Part shown: positions 33,829-42,645 of the stretch, piece after piece
Numbering within the stretch: the first letter of the stretch is position 1
How the letters are laid out: every line of letters begins with the position of its first letter
Source: an uncultured Campylobacter sp.
GTDB lineage: Bacteria; Campylobacterota; Campylobacteria; Campylobacterales; Campylobacteraceae
Length of the DNA stretch: 48,194 nucleotides
NCBI RefSeq assembly: GCF_938017705.1
Contig: NZ_CALIIS010000089.1
Location: 1 to 48,194, forward strand
Direction: 5' to 3'
Translations under genes and position numbers: made by a program
Notes under the pieces: generated by a model
Seen by the model: the letters and a program-made list of their open reading frames with translations, nothing else
Database searches by the model: none
Told to the model about the DNA's origin: nothing

Positions 33829-35839
33829 ATCCTATACCTGCTCTTTCGTTAGGTGCTTTATATTTTGGCTGCAATTCATAATGCATCAATGCTTCTTGAA
33901 TTTCATATCTGCCTTTGCCTTCGGCTTGCATTTTTTCGCGAATTTCATCGACCTCTTTTTGGCGCACGGCGCTGTCTGGATGCTCGATGATATTGCCTTT
34001 GGCGCCGTATCCGCGGAACGCAGGCGGCATCTCCATCTTCATAATATCAAGCGGCTCATAGGTCAAGGTAGGCATCGTATCGCCCTCTTTCCAGTTTGCA
34101 AGCGTTCGTTTTAGCCAGTTTAGATCGTCGCGTTTCGGATAATCCTCGCGGAAGTGCGCGCCGCGGCTTTCTGTGCGATCAAGCGCGCCCTTGGCGATAC
34201 AAAGCGCAAGCTTTAGCATCTTCGGTACGCGATAAGCCTCCTCAAGCTCTGGGTTTCCGAAAAGCTCTTTATTGCTTACTTTGACGTCCAAGGACTGCTT
34301 GTAAAGCTCCTCAAGCTCTTTTACGGCTTTGGCTAACCCCTCGCCGGTACGGAAGATCGCGCAGTGCTCCCACATCACGTCTTTCATCTTGTTTTTGATC
34401 TCGAATACGTTAAATTTACCCTCTTTTTCAAGCAGGCTTTTCATATAGTTTTGCTCTTTATCTACGAATTTTTCGATATCGTGCGTATTGATATCGACGT
34501 CGTGTCCTTGGCAATACTCCGCAAAATACTCGCCCACGATCATGCCCGCGACGACGGTTTCGGCGACGGAATTTCCGCCCAAGCGGTTAAAGCCGTGCAT
34601 ATCCCAGCACGCAGCCTCGCCCGCGCTGAAAAGTCCAGCTAGCGTTGGACTCTCGCCCGTAGCTTTTGTTTTGATGCCACCCATCGAGTAATGCTGCATA
34701 GGAAGGATCGGAGCCCAGCCTTTACCGCGCTTTCTGCCCTGCTCGTCGGTTATTACCTCGGTGTCGGCAGGATCGATGCCGTTGAAAATCTCGCAAATTT
34801 CTTGTACATCGCGTAAATTTTTCTCGATATGTTCGCGTCCGAGGATCGATATGTCAAGCCAAACGTGCTCGCCGTAAGGGCTTTTGACACCCTTGCCTTT
34901 TCTTATATGCTCCATTATGCGGCGGCTTACGACGTCGCGGCTAGCAAGTTCTTTTTTCTCAGGCTCATAATCCGGCATAAAGCGGTAGCCGTCCACATCG
35001 CGCAAAATTCCGCCGTCGCCGCGGCAACCCTCGGTAAGTAGAATTCCGCTCGGAACGATAGGCGTAGGGTGAAACTGCACCGCTTCCATATTTCCAAGCT
35101 GCGCGACGCCCGTCTCAAGCGCGATAGCAGCACCTATACCCTCGCAAACGACGGCGTTTGTGGTGTGTTTATAAACTCTGCCGTAGCCGCCGGTAGCGAT
35201 CAGTGTGCCTTTCGAGACGTATGCGCTAATTTCGCCGGTAACCAAATCGCGCACGATTGCGCCGTAGCAGCGGTTATTTGCATGAATTAGCGCAATCGCT
35301 TCTTTTCTATCATGAATATCGACGTTATGCTTTAGCGCTTCATTCGCAACGGCAAAAAGCATCGTATGTCCCGTAGCATCGGCGGTATAGCAGGTTCGCC
35401 ATTTTTTCGTACCGCCGAAGTCGCGGCTGTGAATAAGTCCGTGAACCTCATCTTTTTCGGTAATCGTGGTTTTTTGAGCGTTGATAATAGCGCTTCGCTC
35501 GCCTCTAGTAATCCTGGTCCAAGGAACGCCCCAGCCCGCAAGCTCGCGGATCGCTTTAGGCGCCGTTTGCGCAAACATCCTAGCGACATCCTGATCACAG
35601 CCCCAGTCGCTACCTTTTACGGTATCGGCAAAGTGCACGTCCTCGTTGTCGCCCTCGCTCATTTTGGAATTTCCAAGCGATGCCTGCATGCCGCCTTGAG
35701 CTGCCGCAGAGTGTGAGCGCTTAACGGGGATCAGACTCAAAACGATGGTGCTAAGCCCCTTCTCTCCGGTAGCGATCGCAGCTCTTAAGCCCGCCAAACC
35801 GCCGCCAATAACTAAAGAATCGCAATATATTACATTCAT
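33821..35839 (-). CDS. frdA: Fumarate reductase flavoprotein subunit
   Basis: The catalytic subunit reduces fumarate to succinate with covalent FAD. The 672-residue product opens with the Rossmann motif VIGGGLAGLRAAIATG, then RSHSAAAQGGMQASLG with the His that carries FAD. Active-site segments include HTMLFAVANEAL and MHGFNRLGGNSVAETVV. The length matches epsilonproteobacterial FrdA (Wolinella type). GGGAGC lies before the ATG, ten bases after the frdC stop. It functions with FrdB and FrdC as the terminal reductase of anaerobic respiration. Confidence 0.97.
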   Translation of the reverse strand: MNVIYCDSLVIGGGLAGLRAAIATGEKGLSTIVLSLIPVKRSHSAAAQGGMQASLGNSKMSEGDNEDVHFADTVKGSDWGCDQDVARMFAQTAPKAIRELAGWGVPWTRITRGERSAIINAQKTTITEKDEVHGLIHSRDFGGTKKWRTCYTADATGHTMLFAVANEALKHNVDIHDRKEAIALIHANNRCYGAIVRDLVTGEISAYVSKGTLIATGGYGRVYKHTTNAVVCEGIGAAIALETGVAQLGNMEAVQFHPTPIVPSGILLTEGCRGDGGILRDVDGYRFMPDYEPEKKELASRDVVSRRIMEHIRKGKGVKSPYGEHVWLDISILGREHIEKNLRDVQEICEIFNGIDPADTEVITDEQGRKRGKGWAPILPMQHYSMGGIKTKATGESPTLAGLFSAGEAACWDMHGFNRLGGNSVAETVVAGMIVGEYFAEYCQGHDVDINTHDIEKFVDKEQNYMKSLLEKEGKFNVFEIKNKMKDVMWEHCAIFRTGEGLAKAVKELEELYKQSLDVKVSNKELFGNPELEEAYRVPKMLKLALCIAKGALDRTESRGAHFREDYPKRDDLNWLKRTLANWKEGDTMPTLTYEPLDIMKMEMPPAFRGYGAKGNIIEHPDSAVRQKEVDEIREKMQAEGKGRYEIQEALMHYELQPKYKAPNERAGIGYE

Positions 35840-35849
35840 CCTAAGCTCC

Positions 35850-36533
35850 CTATTCTAAACTTAACCATTTGAAATCGGCGATTATCGAAAGCAGGAAAAA
35901 TGCACCCCAAACGATGAAAACCGTCTTTTTGATGAGAGCTCTTTTCCTTTGAATTTCCGCCTTCGTGCCGTCTATGCTGATCCATTTCATATATAATCTA
36001 TAAATTCCGATGCTAGCGTGAGTTACTACGAAAATCAATAAAACGAAATAAAATAGGTGAAGCTGTCCAAAACGTGCGATAGCAAGATCTGCGGTGATTT
36101 TAGGACCGAATACGATCGTTAAAATATGAGCCGCCGCGAAGAAAAATAGGAAAAATCCCGTCCAAAACTGAAACCACCAAAGCGTCGTGTCGCAATGCTT
36201 CATTCGCATTTTGTGCGCTTTAAACGCCCTGTAAGCGGCGTAGTTAGCCGGAAATTTTCTCATCGCCAAAAACGCGTGAACTACGAAAATCACGAAAATC
36301 ACGAAAGCGACGATGTTTGTAACGAAATAAATTCCGCCTGGTTCGGCGAAATGTACGACGCCCTCAAACGCGCCCTTACCGATCAGAATCGTGCCGGTAA
36401 ATATCATATGACACAGCATAAAACAGGCCAAAATCAGCCCGCTGATGCTTTGCGCCACGTCTTGCAAAGCCATAATGCGGCTTTTTTTGCCGTCTATGGA
36501 TCTGCCCGTAAAGCCTTCAATGCGACCTAGCAT
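35850..36533 (-). CDS. frdC: Fumarate reductase cytochrome b subunit
   Basis: The membrane subunit oxidises menaquinol and holds two b haems. The 227-residue protein has five hydrophobic helices. Four conserved His residues, the probable haem ligands, are visible at about residues 42 (MLCHMIF), 86 (VVHAFLA), 136 (AAAHILT) and 172 (VTHASIG). AAGGAGA precedes the ATG. It is the first gene of frdCAB, the order of Wolinella and Campylobacter. Confidence 0.95.
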   Translation of the reverse strand: MLGRIEGFTGRSIDGKKSRIMALQDVAQSISGLILACFMLCHMIFTGTILIGKGAFEGVVHFAEPGGIYFVTNIVAFVIFVIFVVHAFLAMRKFPANYAAYRAFKAHKMRMKHCDTTLWWFQFWTGFFLFFFAAAHILTIVFGPKITADLAIARFGQLHLFYFVLLIFVVTHASIGIYRLYMKWISIDGTKAEIQRKRALIKKTVFIVWGAFFLLSIIADFKWLSLE

Positions 36534-36554
36534 AGGTTCTCCTTAAAAAAGATG

Positions 36555-36604
36555 ATTATAAATCCCCGCTAAACGAAAATTTACATTTTTGTAAAGAGAT
36601 TATA
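36555..36604 (-). promoter_or_regulatory. frd promoter region with 16-bp palindrome
   Basis: Two TATAAT boxes on the minus strand lie at 36599-36604 and 36555-36560. Between them is TTTACATTTTTGTAAA (36580-36595), a perfect inverted repeat of TTTACA. It sits just downstream of the first box, where a regulator could act. Which box is used is not known. Confidence 0.5.
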
Positions 36605-36627
36605 TTACTTTTTAACTTTAGATTAAT

Positions 36628-37446
36628 TTAATTTCTGCAAATTAGTTTTTTCTTCAAAGACTGCTTTAAGAAAACTGCTATCAAAAACATCACCAAAGAT
36701 AAAATTTGCCCCATCGATAAATTTAAAAATACAAAGCCAAGCCCATCGTCCGGCTGCCTAAAAAATTCTACAAAAAATCTAAACGCCGTATATAGCATCG
36801 CGTACAAACATATCAGCTCGCCGTTAAATTTCTTAAATTTACGGTAGAAAAATAAAATCACGAAAATTACCAGTCCTTCCAAAACCGCTTCGTAAAGCTG
36901 GCTTGGGTGACGCAACGTGCCGCCCACCAAAATCCCCCACGGCTCGCTCGTCTCGCGCCCGAAAAGCTCCTGATTTAAAAAATTTCCCACGCGTCCGAAA
37001 AAATACCCAAGCGGCACGCTAAGCGCCACGAGATCGAGCAGCGCCCACATATCGGTTTTAAATTTTTTGCAAAACCAAACCGTCGCGATCACGAATCCGA
37101 CGACCGCGCCGTGATAGCTCATACCGCGAATGCCCACGAACTCGCCGTTATGAAAGGGGTTGAAAATTTGCCACGGATGGCTGAAATACCACGCCGCCTC
37201 GCCCGAATAAATCGCGATATATCCCAGCCGCGCGCCCAAAATGACGCCCACTTCAACCCAGATAAAGTAGCGATCAAGCATCTTATCACTAAAGCCAAGG
37301 CCGTCTTTTTTTACAAAATACTTTGCCATAAATAGCGCCGTAAGTAGCGCCAAAACATACATAATGCCGTACCAGTGCACGTTTATACCAAACGCGCTGA
37401 ATGCCACGGGATCAAAGTGGGCGTAAATTTCGTTCCAGTAATTCAA
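36628..37446 (-). CDS. lgt: Phosphatidylglycerol-prolipoprotein diacylglyceryl transferase
   Basis: The enzyme adds diacylglycerol to the lipobox Cys of prolipoproteins in the inner membrane. The 272-residue protein has seven or so helices, the Lgt signature GRVGNFLNQELFGRETS, and the early HGYHGA-like segment GMSYHGAVVGF with the essential His and Gly. The start is TTG with AAGG upstream; no ATG fits. It is separated from the frd operon by about 95 bases. Confidence 0.93.
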   Translation of the reverse strand: MNYWNEIYAHFDPVAFSAFGINVHWYGIMYVLALLTALFMAKYFVKKDGLGFSDKMLDRYFIWVEVGVILGARLGYIAIYSGEAAWYFSHPWQIFNPFHNGEFVGIRGMSYHGAVVGFVIATVWFCKKFKTDMWALLDLVALSVPLGYFFGRVGNFLNQELFGRETSEPWGILVGGTLRHPSQLYEAVLEGLVIFVILFFYRKFKKFNGELICLYAMLYTAFRFFVEFFRQPDDGLGFVFLNLSMGQILSLVMFLIAVFLKQSLKKKLICRN

Positions 37447-37625
37447 ATTTTTCCTTTAAAATTTCATCTCAAATTTCGCGGACTACGAAATTTTAAAATT
37501 TTGTAAAATTCCATGCCGCTAAAATTCCGGGCAGGCAAAATTCTAAAATTCCATAGAATTCTGCGCCGCCAAAATCGTTTAGAATTTTAAAATTTCGCAC
37601 CGCAAAGCTTCAAAATTCCGCTTCT
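37447..37625. repeat. Spacer packed with AAATTCC/AAATTTTAAAATTT words
   Basis: In 180 bases the word (A)AAATT(T/C)C or AAATTTTAAAATTT occurs more than ten times, some about 15 bp apart (for example near 37510-37570). It resembles the repeat family inside trmA but is noncoding. Confidence 0.6.
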
Positions 37626-38165
37626 TTAAACCCTAAGCCCCAGCGTCTCTTTCACCACGCGGCAAAAATCCGCCAAAAACCACCCGAGCGCCTTGTAGTA
37701 GCTGCTTTTAGCGTTTATCTGCACGTGCGTAGCAAGCGCGGAAAAGCTAGGAATAATAAATTGCGCCAGATATAGCGTCAAAATTTTATGCGATTTCGCG
37801 TCTGTGTTTTGCTTAAAGATCATGGCAAGAAGTGCTAGCATATTGGCCGCGTGAGCGCTTTTAAGCTCTGCAAAAGGCTTTTTGAAGCGGCATTTTTCAT
37901 AAAACAGCTCCACTTCGCTTTCGCTTATGAGCTTGAAAAAATCCATCTCAAACGCCCCTTTTAGCGCCTCAAAATCGCGCTCTAGCGCCTCGTAAGGCTC
38001 GCCTTGTACCTTTTGCCAAAGCTCGTGGCCGTTTTTGTTCTCGATATTTTTATTTACGATGATCCAGTTTTTGCCCAAGCCGCGCAACTTCTGCTCATCT
38101 ATCACGCCCCTGAAATTCGTCGCGAAGATTATGCAGATCACCGAGTATAGCTCGCCTAATTTCAT
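37626..38165 (-). CDS. Hypothetical helical protein at the end of the ribB-dinB operon
   Basis: The 179-residue protein is mostly helical and contains mildly hydrophobic segments (ANMLALLAMIF, ILTLYLAQFIIPSFSALA) but no clear membrane helix. I do not recognise it. The ATG follows AAAGGAAAAAG and lies 19 bases after the dinB stop, so it is probably the last gene of the operon. Confidence 0.6.
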   Translation of the reverse strand: MKLGELYSVICIIFATNFRGVIDEQKLRGLGKNWIIVNKNIENKNGHELWQKVQGEPYEALERDFEALKGAFEMDFFKLISESEVELFYEKCRFKKPFAELKSAHAANMLALLAMIFKQNTDAKSHKILTLYLAQFIIPSFSALATHVQINAKSSYYKALGWFLADFCRVVKETLGLRV

Positions 38166-38184
38166 CTTTTTCCTTTAAATTTAA

Positions 38185-39342
38185 TCAAATTTCGCTCGCT
38201 TTTTTTAGCTTTTCGATGCCGAATTTTTCCCAAATCCTGCTTAAAGATCGATCCAAGCTCTGCTGCTTTTTATCGATCTCGCCAAAAAGTAGCGAGCCGC
38301 CTGATCTGCCGCCGAAATTTGAAAGATTTAGCGCTACGTGGATTATCTGTGCGCTTTTTTTCACGTCGCAGAGCCTAAACAGTTCAAGCGCGGTCTCGCT
38401 CAGCAAGCTTAGGCTAAACGCCCTATCCTGGCTGATCTGATGCGAAAACTCCTCGCGCGATTTGTAGCGGATCTTTAGATCATACGTCGCGGGCTTTAGG
38501 CCCCTTGCGAGCACTTCGCCTGCCAAATGGCGCGCCAAAATTAAAATTTTACGCCGCAGCTCGTCCCGATCGGCGCACGGCGCGAAGCTGCGCCCAAAGC
38601 CGATGCTTTTGCGCTCGCGCTTTGAGACGACCTCGCCCTCATCCTCGCCACTAAGGGCTGCAAAAATTTTCCTGCCGTTTGCGCCCATCTTTTCAAAAAT
38701 TTCTCTGTGTCCTAGCGCGTCGCCGAAGCTTACGATGCCGTATTTGCCGAGCGTTTTTTGCGCCGCCTTGCCGATGCCCGGGAATTTCGCTACCGGCACG
38801 GCGGATAGCTCGCGCGCGATTTGCGATTTTAAAATTTGCCGCACGCCGAAGGGCTTGGCAAGGCTGGTGGCGAGCTTTGCGATAAGTTTTGCTTCGCTAA
38901 GACCGACGCTGCACGGAAGGCTAAAACGGCGCATAATCTCGCTTTGTAAAAACGCAGCAAAGCCCAGCGCGTCCGCGTCGTATGCCGTGCCACGTAAATT
39001 TAGAAAAAACTCGTCGATGCTAAATTTTTCGATCTCGGGCGTAAAGCTTAGTAAAAACTCATAAATTTCGCGTGAAATTTTTCGGTATTCGCCATGTCTG
39101 GCGCGCACCAAAATGAGCTGTGGGCACAGAGCAAGCGCCTGTTTTACGGGCTGAGCCGAGTGCACGCCGTCGGCTCTGGCCTCGTAGCTCGCGCTTAAAA
39201 TCACGCTGCCAAGCTCGCTCTTGCCCCCGAAAATCTCCTCGTCGCCGCCTCCGACGACCGCGATCTTTTTGCCCGCAAGCGCGGGGTCCGCAAGCCTCGC
39301 TACAGAGACGAAGAAGCTGTCCAAATCGATATGAGCTATCAA
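38185..39342 (-). CDS. dinB: DNA polymerase IV (Y-family)
   Basis: The error-prone polymerase copies past damaged bases. The 385-residue product has the catalytic motif HIDLDSFFVSVA near the start, SASYEARADGV (steric region), and the FSIDEFFLNL acidic pair (SIDE). The palm, thumb and little-finger regions have normal spacing. The start is TTG and overlaps the ribB stop (TTGA). No beta-clamp motif stands out at the C-terminus. It may be induced with its upstream genes rather than by an SOS box, since none is visible. Confidence 0.93.
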   Translation of the reverse strand: MIAHIDLDSFFVSVARLADPALAGKKIAVVGGGDEEIFGGKSELGSVILSASYEARADGVHSAQPVKQALALCPQLILVRARHGEYRKISREIYEFLLSFTPEIEKFSIDEFFLNLRGTAYDADALGFAAFLQSEIMRRFSLPCSVGLSEAKLIAKLATSLAKPFGVRQILKSQIARELSAVPVAKFPGIGKAAQKTLGKYGIVSFGDALGHREIFEKMGANGRKIFAALSGEDEGEVVSKRERKSIGFGRSFAPCADRDELRRKILILARHLAGEVLARGLKPATYDLKIRYKSREEFSHQISQDRAFSLSLLSETALELFRLCDVKKSAQIIHVALNLSNFGGRSGGSLLFGEIDKKQQSLDRSLSRIWEKFGIEKLKKASEI

Positions 39343-40340
39343 ACTATGTCGATCCCGAATCCGCTAAGCCCCGCGTAGTCTTTCGGCTCGCTCTTGCTTA
39401 AAATTTTGATTTTTCTCACGCCCAGATGCGCCAAAATTTGCGCTCCGATGCCAAAGCTCTTAAAATCAGTGCGATTTTGCGCGGATTTTAGCATCAAAAG
39501 CACGCCGCCCTCTTTGCGCAAAACGTTCAGATCGCGCATGAAATCGTTAAATTTCATATCGCTTAAAAATTCCAGATCGCTTGAAATTTTATGAAATTTC
39601 ACGTTCGTCTGCGCGCTCTTTCCCAGCTCGCCGAAAATATAGGCGCGGTGCTCGTTGCCCTCGTGATCGCTCACGTCGTAGAATTTCGCCGCTTCGCCGC
39701 ACAGCAGAGCGCTTTTTGGCTCGCTAAATTTAACGAGAGTTTCGTGTTTTAGGCGGTACTGCACGATCTGCGCGACCGAGATCATATTGATGCCGTGCTG
39801 CGCGCAGAATTTTTCCAGATCGTCCCTGCGCGCCATATCGCCGTCGTCTTTGACGATCTCGCAGATCACGGCGCTTTGCGAAAGCCCCGCCAAGCGGCAT
39901 AGATCCGTAGAGCCCTCGGTGTGCCCCGTGCGGGCGAGCACGCCGCCGCTTTTGGCGATAAGCGGGAAGATATGCCCCGGGCGGACGAAATCATCCGCGC
40001 GAGCGCCCACGCGCGACATCAGCTCGATCGTCATATTGCGCTCATACGCGCTTACGCCCGTCTTGGCGTCCTTCGCGTCGATCGTGACGGTAAATGCGGT
40101 CTCGTGATTCGAGGTGTTTTTATCGACCATCAAATTTAGATCTAGCTGCTGCGCAATCTGCGGGCTAAGCGCCACGCACAGCACTCCGCGAGCGTGCGTG
40201 ATCGCAAAATTTACCTTCTGTGCGCTGCTAAAGGTGCTCGCAAACACCAAATCGCCCTCGTTCTCGCGATCGACGTCATCGACCATAACGAGCATTTTGC
40301 CGTTTTTCAGATCCTCGATCGCTTGCTCTACGCTAACCAT
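39339..40340 (-). CDS. ribB: 3,4-dihydroxy-2-butanone 4-phosphate synthase with degenerate cyclohydrolase II tail
   Basis: The N-terminal 200 or so residues form the DHBP synthase that turns ribulose 5-phosphate into the four-carbon unit of riboflavin. Motifs include VDDVDRENEGDLVFA, THARGVLCVAL and RPGHIFPLIAKSGGVLAR with GHTEGSTDL. The C-terminal 130 residues follow the layout of GTP cyclohydrolase II but lack its three zinc Cys residues (no CxxGD or CDC-type motif). They are therefore probably inactive, as in other Campylobacterota. AAAGGAGA precedes the ATG. Confidence 0.93.
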   Translation of the reverse strand: MVSVEQAIEDLKNGKMLVMVDDVDRENEGDLVFASTFSSAQKVNFAITHARGVLCVALSPQIAQQLDLNLMVDKNTSNHETAFTVTIDAKDAKTGVSAYERNMTIELMSRVGARADDFVRPGHIFPLIAKSGGVLARTGHTEGSTDLCRLAGLSQSAVICEIVKDDGDMARRDDLEKFCAQHGINMISVAQIVQYRLKHETLVKFSEPKSALLCGEAAKFYDVSDHEGNEHRAYIFGELGKSAQTNVKFHKISSDLEFLSDMKFNDFMRDLNVLRKEGGVLLMLKSAQNRTDFKSFGIGAQILAHLGVRKIKILSKSEPKDYAGLSGFGIDIV

Positions 40341-40356
40341 TATCTCTCCTTTAAAT

Positions 40357-41193
40357 TTACGATATTATCTTGCCGTTTTTATCAACGATTATTTCGCGAC
40401 CGTCTAAAATAATCTTGATATAGTCGTCGCTTAAAACTTTCACAAATTCTACTTCGTCATAAAACACCGGCTTTACAATTTCATTATCCTCATCATCTAG
40501 CAGCCCCCATTTGCCCTCTTTTTTGACTTTAACATATCCTTCGTAATATTTGATTTCGTCATAATATCCGCACAAGGTATTGTCGAAATCCCAAACAAGC
40601 TCGTATATACAAGACACTACCTCTGTGCCCGTTTTATCGATAAAGCCCCATTTGCCGTCCTTTTCAATCTTTGCTAAGCCTTCGCAAAAACTCCCGGTCC
40701 GATCATATATGCAAGGAATAACTTCTTTTCCCGTTTCATCGATATATCCCCAATAATCGTTCTTTTTAACGTCCGCCAAGCCTTCGCGAAAAACGCCAAC
40801 ATCATCATATATACAAGGAACGATCTCTTTGCCGGTTTTATCGATAAAGCCCCAATAGCCGCTTTTTTGAACTTCCGCCAGTCCTTCCTCAAAATTATAA
40901 GCATCATCATATATACAAGAAATCACCTCTTTACCCGTTTTATCGATAAAGCCGAATTTATCGTTCTTATTAACCCGCACCAAGCCCTCGCAAAACTCCT
41001 CGGCCCGATCATATATGCAGGGAATAACTTCTTTGCCCGTTTTATCGACGAAGCCGAATTTATCGTTCTTTCTAACGCATGCTAGGCCTTCGCTAAAATA
41101 CGAAACGTCATCATAGACGCAAGAAGCTATCTCCTTTCCCGTTTTATCGATAAAACCCCATTTATCGTTCTTTTTAACCCATGCCGATACCAT
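40357..41193 (-). CDS. WG-repeat (KWG) protein
   Basis: The 278-residue product is almost entirely seven repeats of a roughly 23-residue unit (KNDKWGFIDKTGKEI... plus CIYDD-type links). Several adjacent units are nearly identical in DNA, which indicates recent expansion. WG-repeat proteins form beta-propeller-like folds; the function is largely unknown. No signal peptide is present, so it is cytosolic. It lies between the HIT-family gene (15 bases) and ribB (16 bases) in one operon. The ribosome binding site (GGAAGA) is modest. Confidence 0.85.
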   Translation of the reverse strand: MVSAWVKKNDKWGFIDKTGKEIASCVYDDVSYFSEGLACVRKNDKFGFVDKTGKEVIPCIYDRAEEFCEGLVRVNKNDKFGFIDKTGKEVISCIYDDAYNFEEGLAEVQKSGYWGFIDKTGKEIVPCIYDDVGVFREGLADVKKNDYWGYIDETGKEVIPCIYDRTGSFCEGLAKIEKDGKWGFIDKTGTEVVSCIYELVWDFDNTLCGYYDEIKYYEGYVKVKKEGKWGLLDDEDNEIVKPVFYDEVEFVKVLSDDYIKIILDGREIIVDKNGKIIS

Positions 41194-41208
41194 CTCGATC
41201 TTCCGAAT

Positions 41209-41697
41209 TTAAATTTTAATCTCCGCGTAAGCCGCCTTTAGCTTCTCAAAAAGCGGGGCGAACGAAACGCCGTTTACGCGGACGTTTGCGATCGTCGTGA
41301 TGAAATTCGTATCGCGCTGCCACCGCGGCACGAGATGATAGTGCACGTGCTCGGCTATGCCCGCACCCGCGGCGGCGCCGAGATTCATACCGATATTTAC
41401 GCCGTTTGCACCCAGAGTGCGCTTTAAGATCCCCACTCCGGCGCGCACGTAGCGGCTCATCTCCGCCCACGCGTCGTCGCTAAGACACTCGATATTATCG
41501 ACGTGCTCGTAGGGTATGACCATAAACGCGCCCGGGCTATAGGGGTAGAGGTTCATCACCCCGAAGCAGTGCTGCGCGCGGAAAAGCACGCCGTTGCGAT
41601 CGTCAAACGCCGCATCCGCCGCCGCGTCGCAGAAGGGACAGCCGCTTCTTTTTTCGGTAAAATACTCGCTTCGCCAAGGGGCGCAAAGATAATCCAT
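41209..41697 (-). CDS. HIT-family hydrolase (Ap4A-type)
   Basis: I choose the inner ATG at 41697 because AAGGAAAAG lies directly upstream. The 162-residue product has a zinc-binding CPFCD segment near the start and the HIT triad in EHVHYHLVPRW near the end. It fits the Ap4A hydrolase/phosphorylase branch, which clears dinucleoside polyphosphates. The length is normal. It is the first gene of the probable operon HIT-WG-ribB-dinB. Confidence 0.88.
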   Translation of the reverse strand: MDYLCAPWRSEYFTEKRSGCPFCDAAADAAFDDRNGVLFRAQHCFGVMNLYPYSPGAFMVIPYEHVDNIECLSDDAWAEMSRYVRAGVGILKRTLGANGVNIGMNLGAAAGAGIAEHVHYHLVPRWQRDTNFITTIANVRVNGVSFAPLFEKLKAAYAEIKI

Positions 41698-42645
41698 CTC
41701 TTTTCCTTTCCGAAATTCCAAAATTCTATGGAATTTTAAAATTTGCGTTTAGCAAAATTCTATGAAATTTGGAATTTAAAACTTCTAAATTTCATAAAAT
41801 TTTAAATTTACGCGGTCTGCGCTTGCTCGCACGATGCGGAGCTATGCACGTGGCAGGGCGCGACATGCTTTGCAATCGCGGAGCACTTCGGCGCAATACG
41901 CACTCTGCGGATCGAAGCCCGCGGCGGGCGCGTATTTGGTGGACACTCATCTCGCGGCAAACATAGCGTCTAATCCGCTCCGCAGCCGTTCGCACAGCGT
42001 GCGATAACAAGCTCGCGACGCCAAGGCGTAGCACATACGCTTACGCGGCATGCGATTTAAATTTACGCGGTCGTTTGCGCGGCGCATTATAACAAAACTT
42101 TGACGCACTCACAGGCACGATACGCGGTGCCAAACCTGCGCCGCAATCACCATCGCAACACGTGGTAAAATTTAACGCGGCGCGGTCACGCGTAACTGCG
42201 GCTCAGTTAAAGCCCAATCGCGATGTATTGCAGCCTACGGGCGGCTTAGATCGCGAGCTGCGATTAAATTTACGGCGCCGTATATAATCGCCAATACTAG
42301 GCTTGCGTAAGCGTACGACATGTAGGGCATTGCGGCAAACTCGCAATCCTAAGCAGTCAAATTCCGCAAGCGCAAACCCGCCTGCGCGAAGCTATGCGAA
42401 GCGTAAATTTAAACCTCGCTCCGCAGCTGTTCGCGCCATGTGCAATAACAAACTCACGATGCAAAGCGTAGCGTGAATTCTCGCGCGATGTGCGATATTA
42501 AATTGCGGCGCGGCGCTAAATTTAAAGAGCCGTTAAATTTTAAAGTCCGCAGAATTTTAAAATTTACTGCTTTAAAATTTCACTCCGTTCGCTAAATTTA
42601 ACCGCTCGCTTCGGGTTTAAGCTTGCGCTATTAAACGAGCCGAAT
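41698..42645. other. 0.9-kb gene-free region with imperfect direct repeats
   Basis: No credible gene on either strand. Bases 41976-42032 and 42417-42472 are an imperfect direct repeat (shared parts include CGCTCCGCAGC and ATAACAA), roughly 80% alike by eye. The ends of the region are rich in AAATTTTAAAATTT words. It may be degenerated coding DNA, but no frame can be followed. Confidence 0.45.

Noticed and set aside
39339..40340. Bifunctional RibBA with active GTP cyclohydrolase II
   Set aside because: The zinc cysteines of the cyclohydrolase domain are missing.
40357..41193. Regular repeats that could suggest CRISPR or a minisatellite
   Set aside because: They are the coding repeats of the WG protein, in frame and with the WGFIDKTG motif.
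41769..42034. Short frames on both strands after the HIT gene
   Set aside because: High Arg/Cys/Ala content typical of GC-rich noncoding DNA here.
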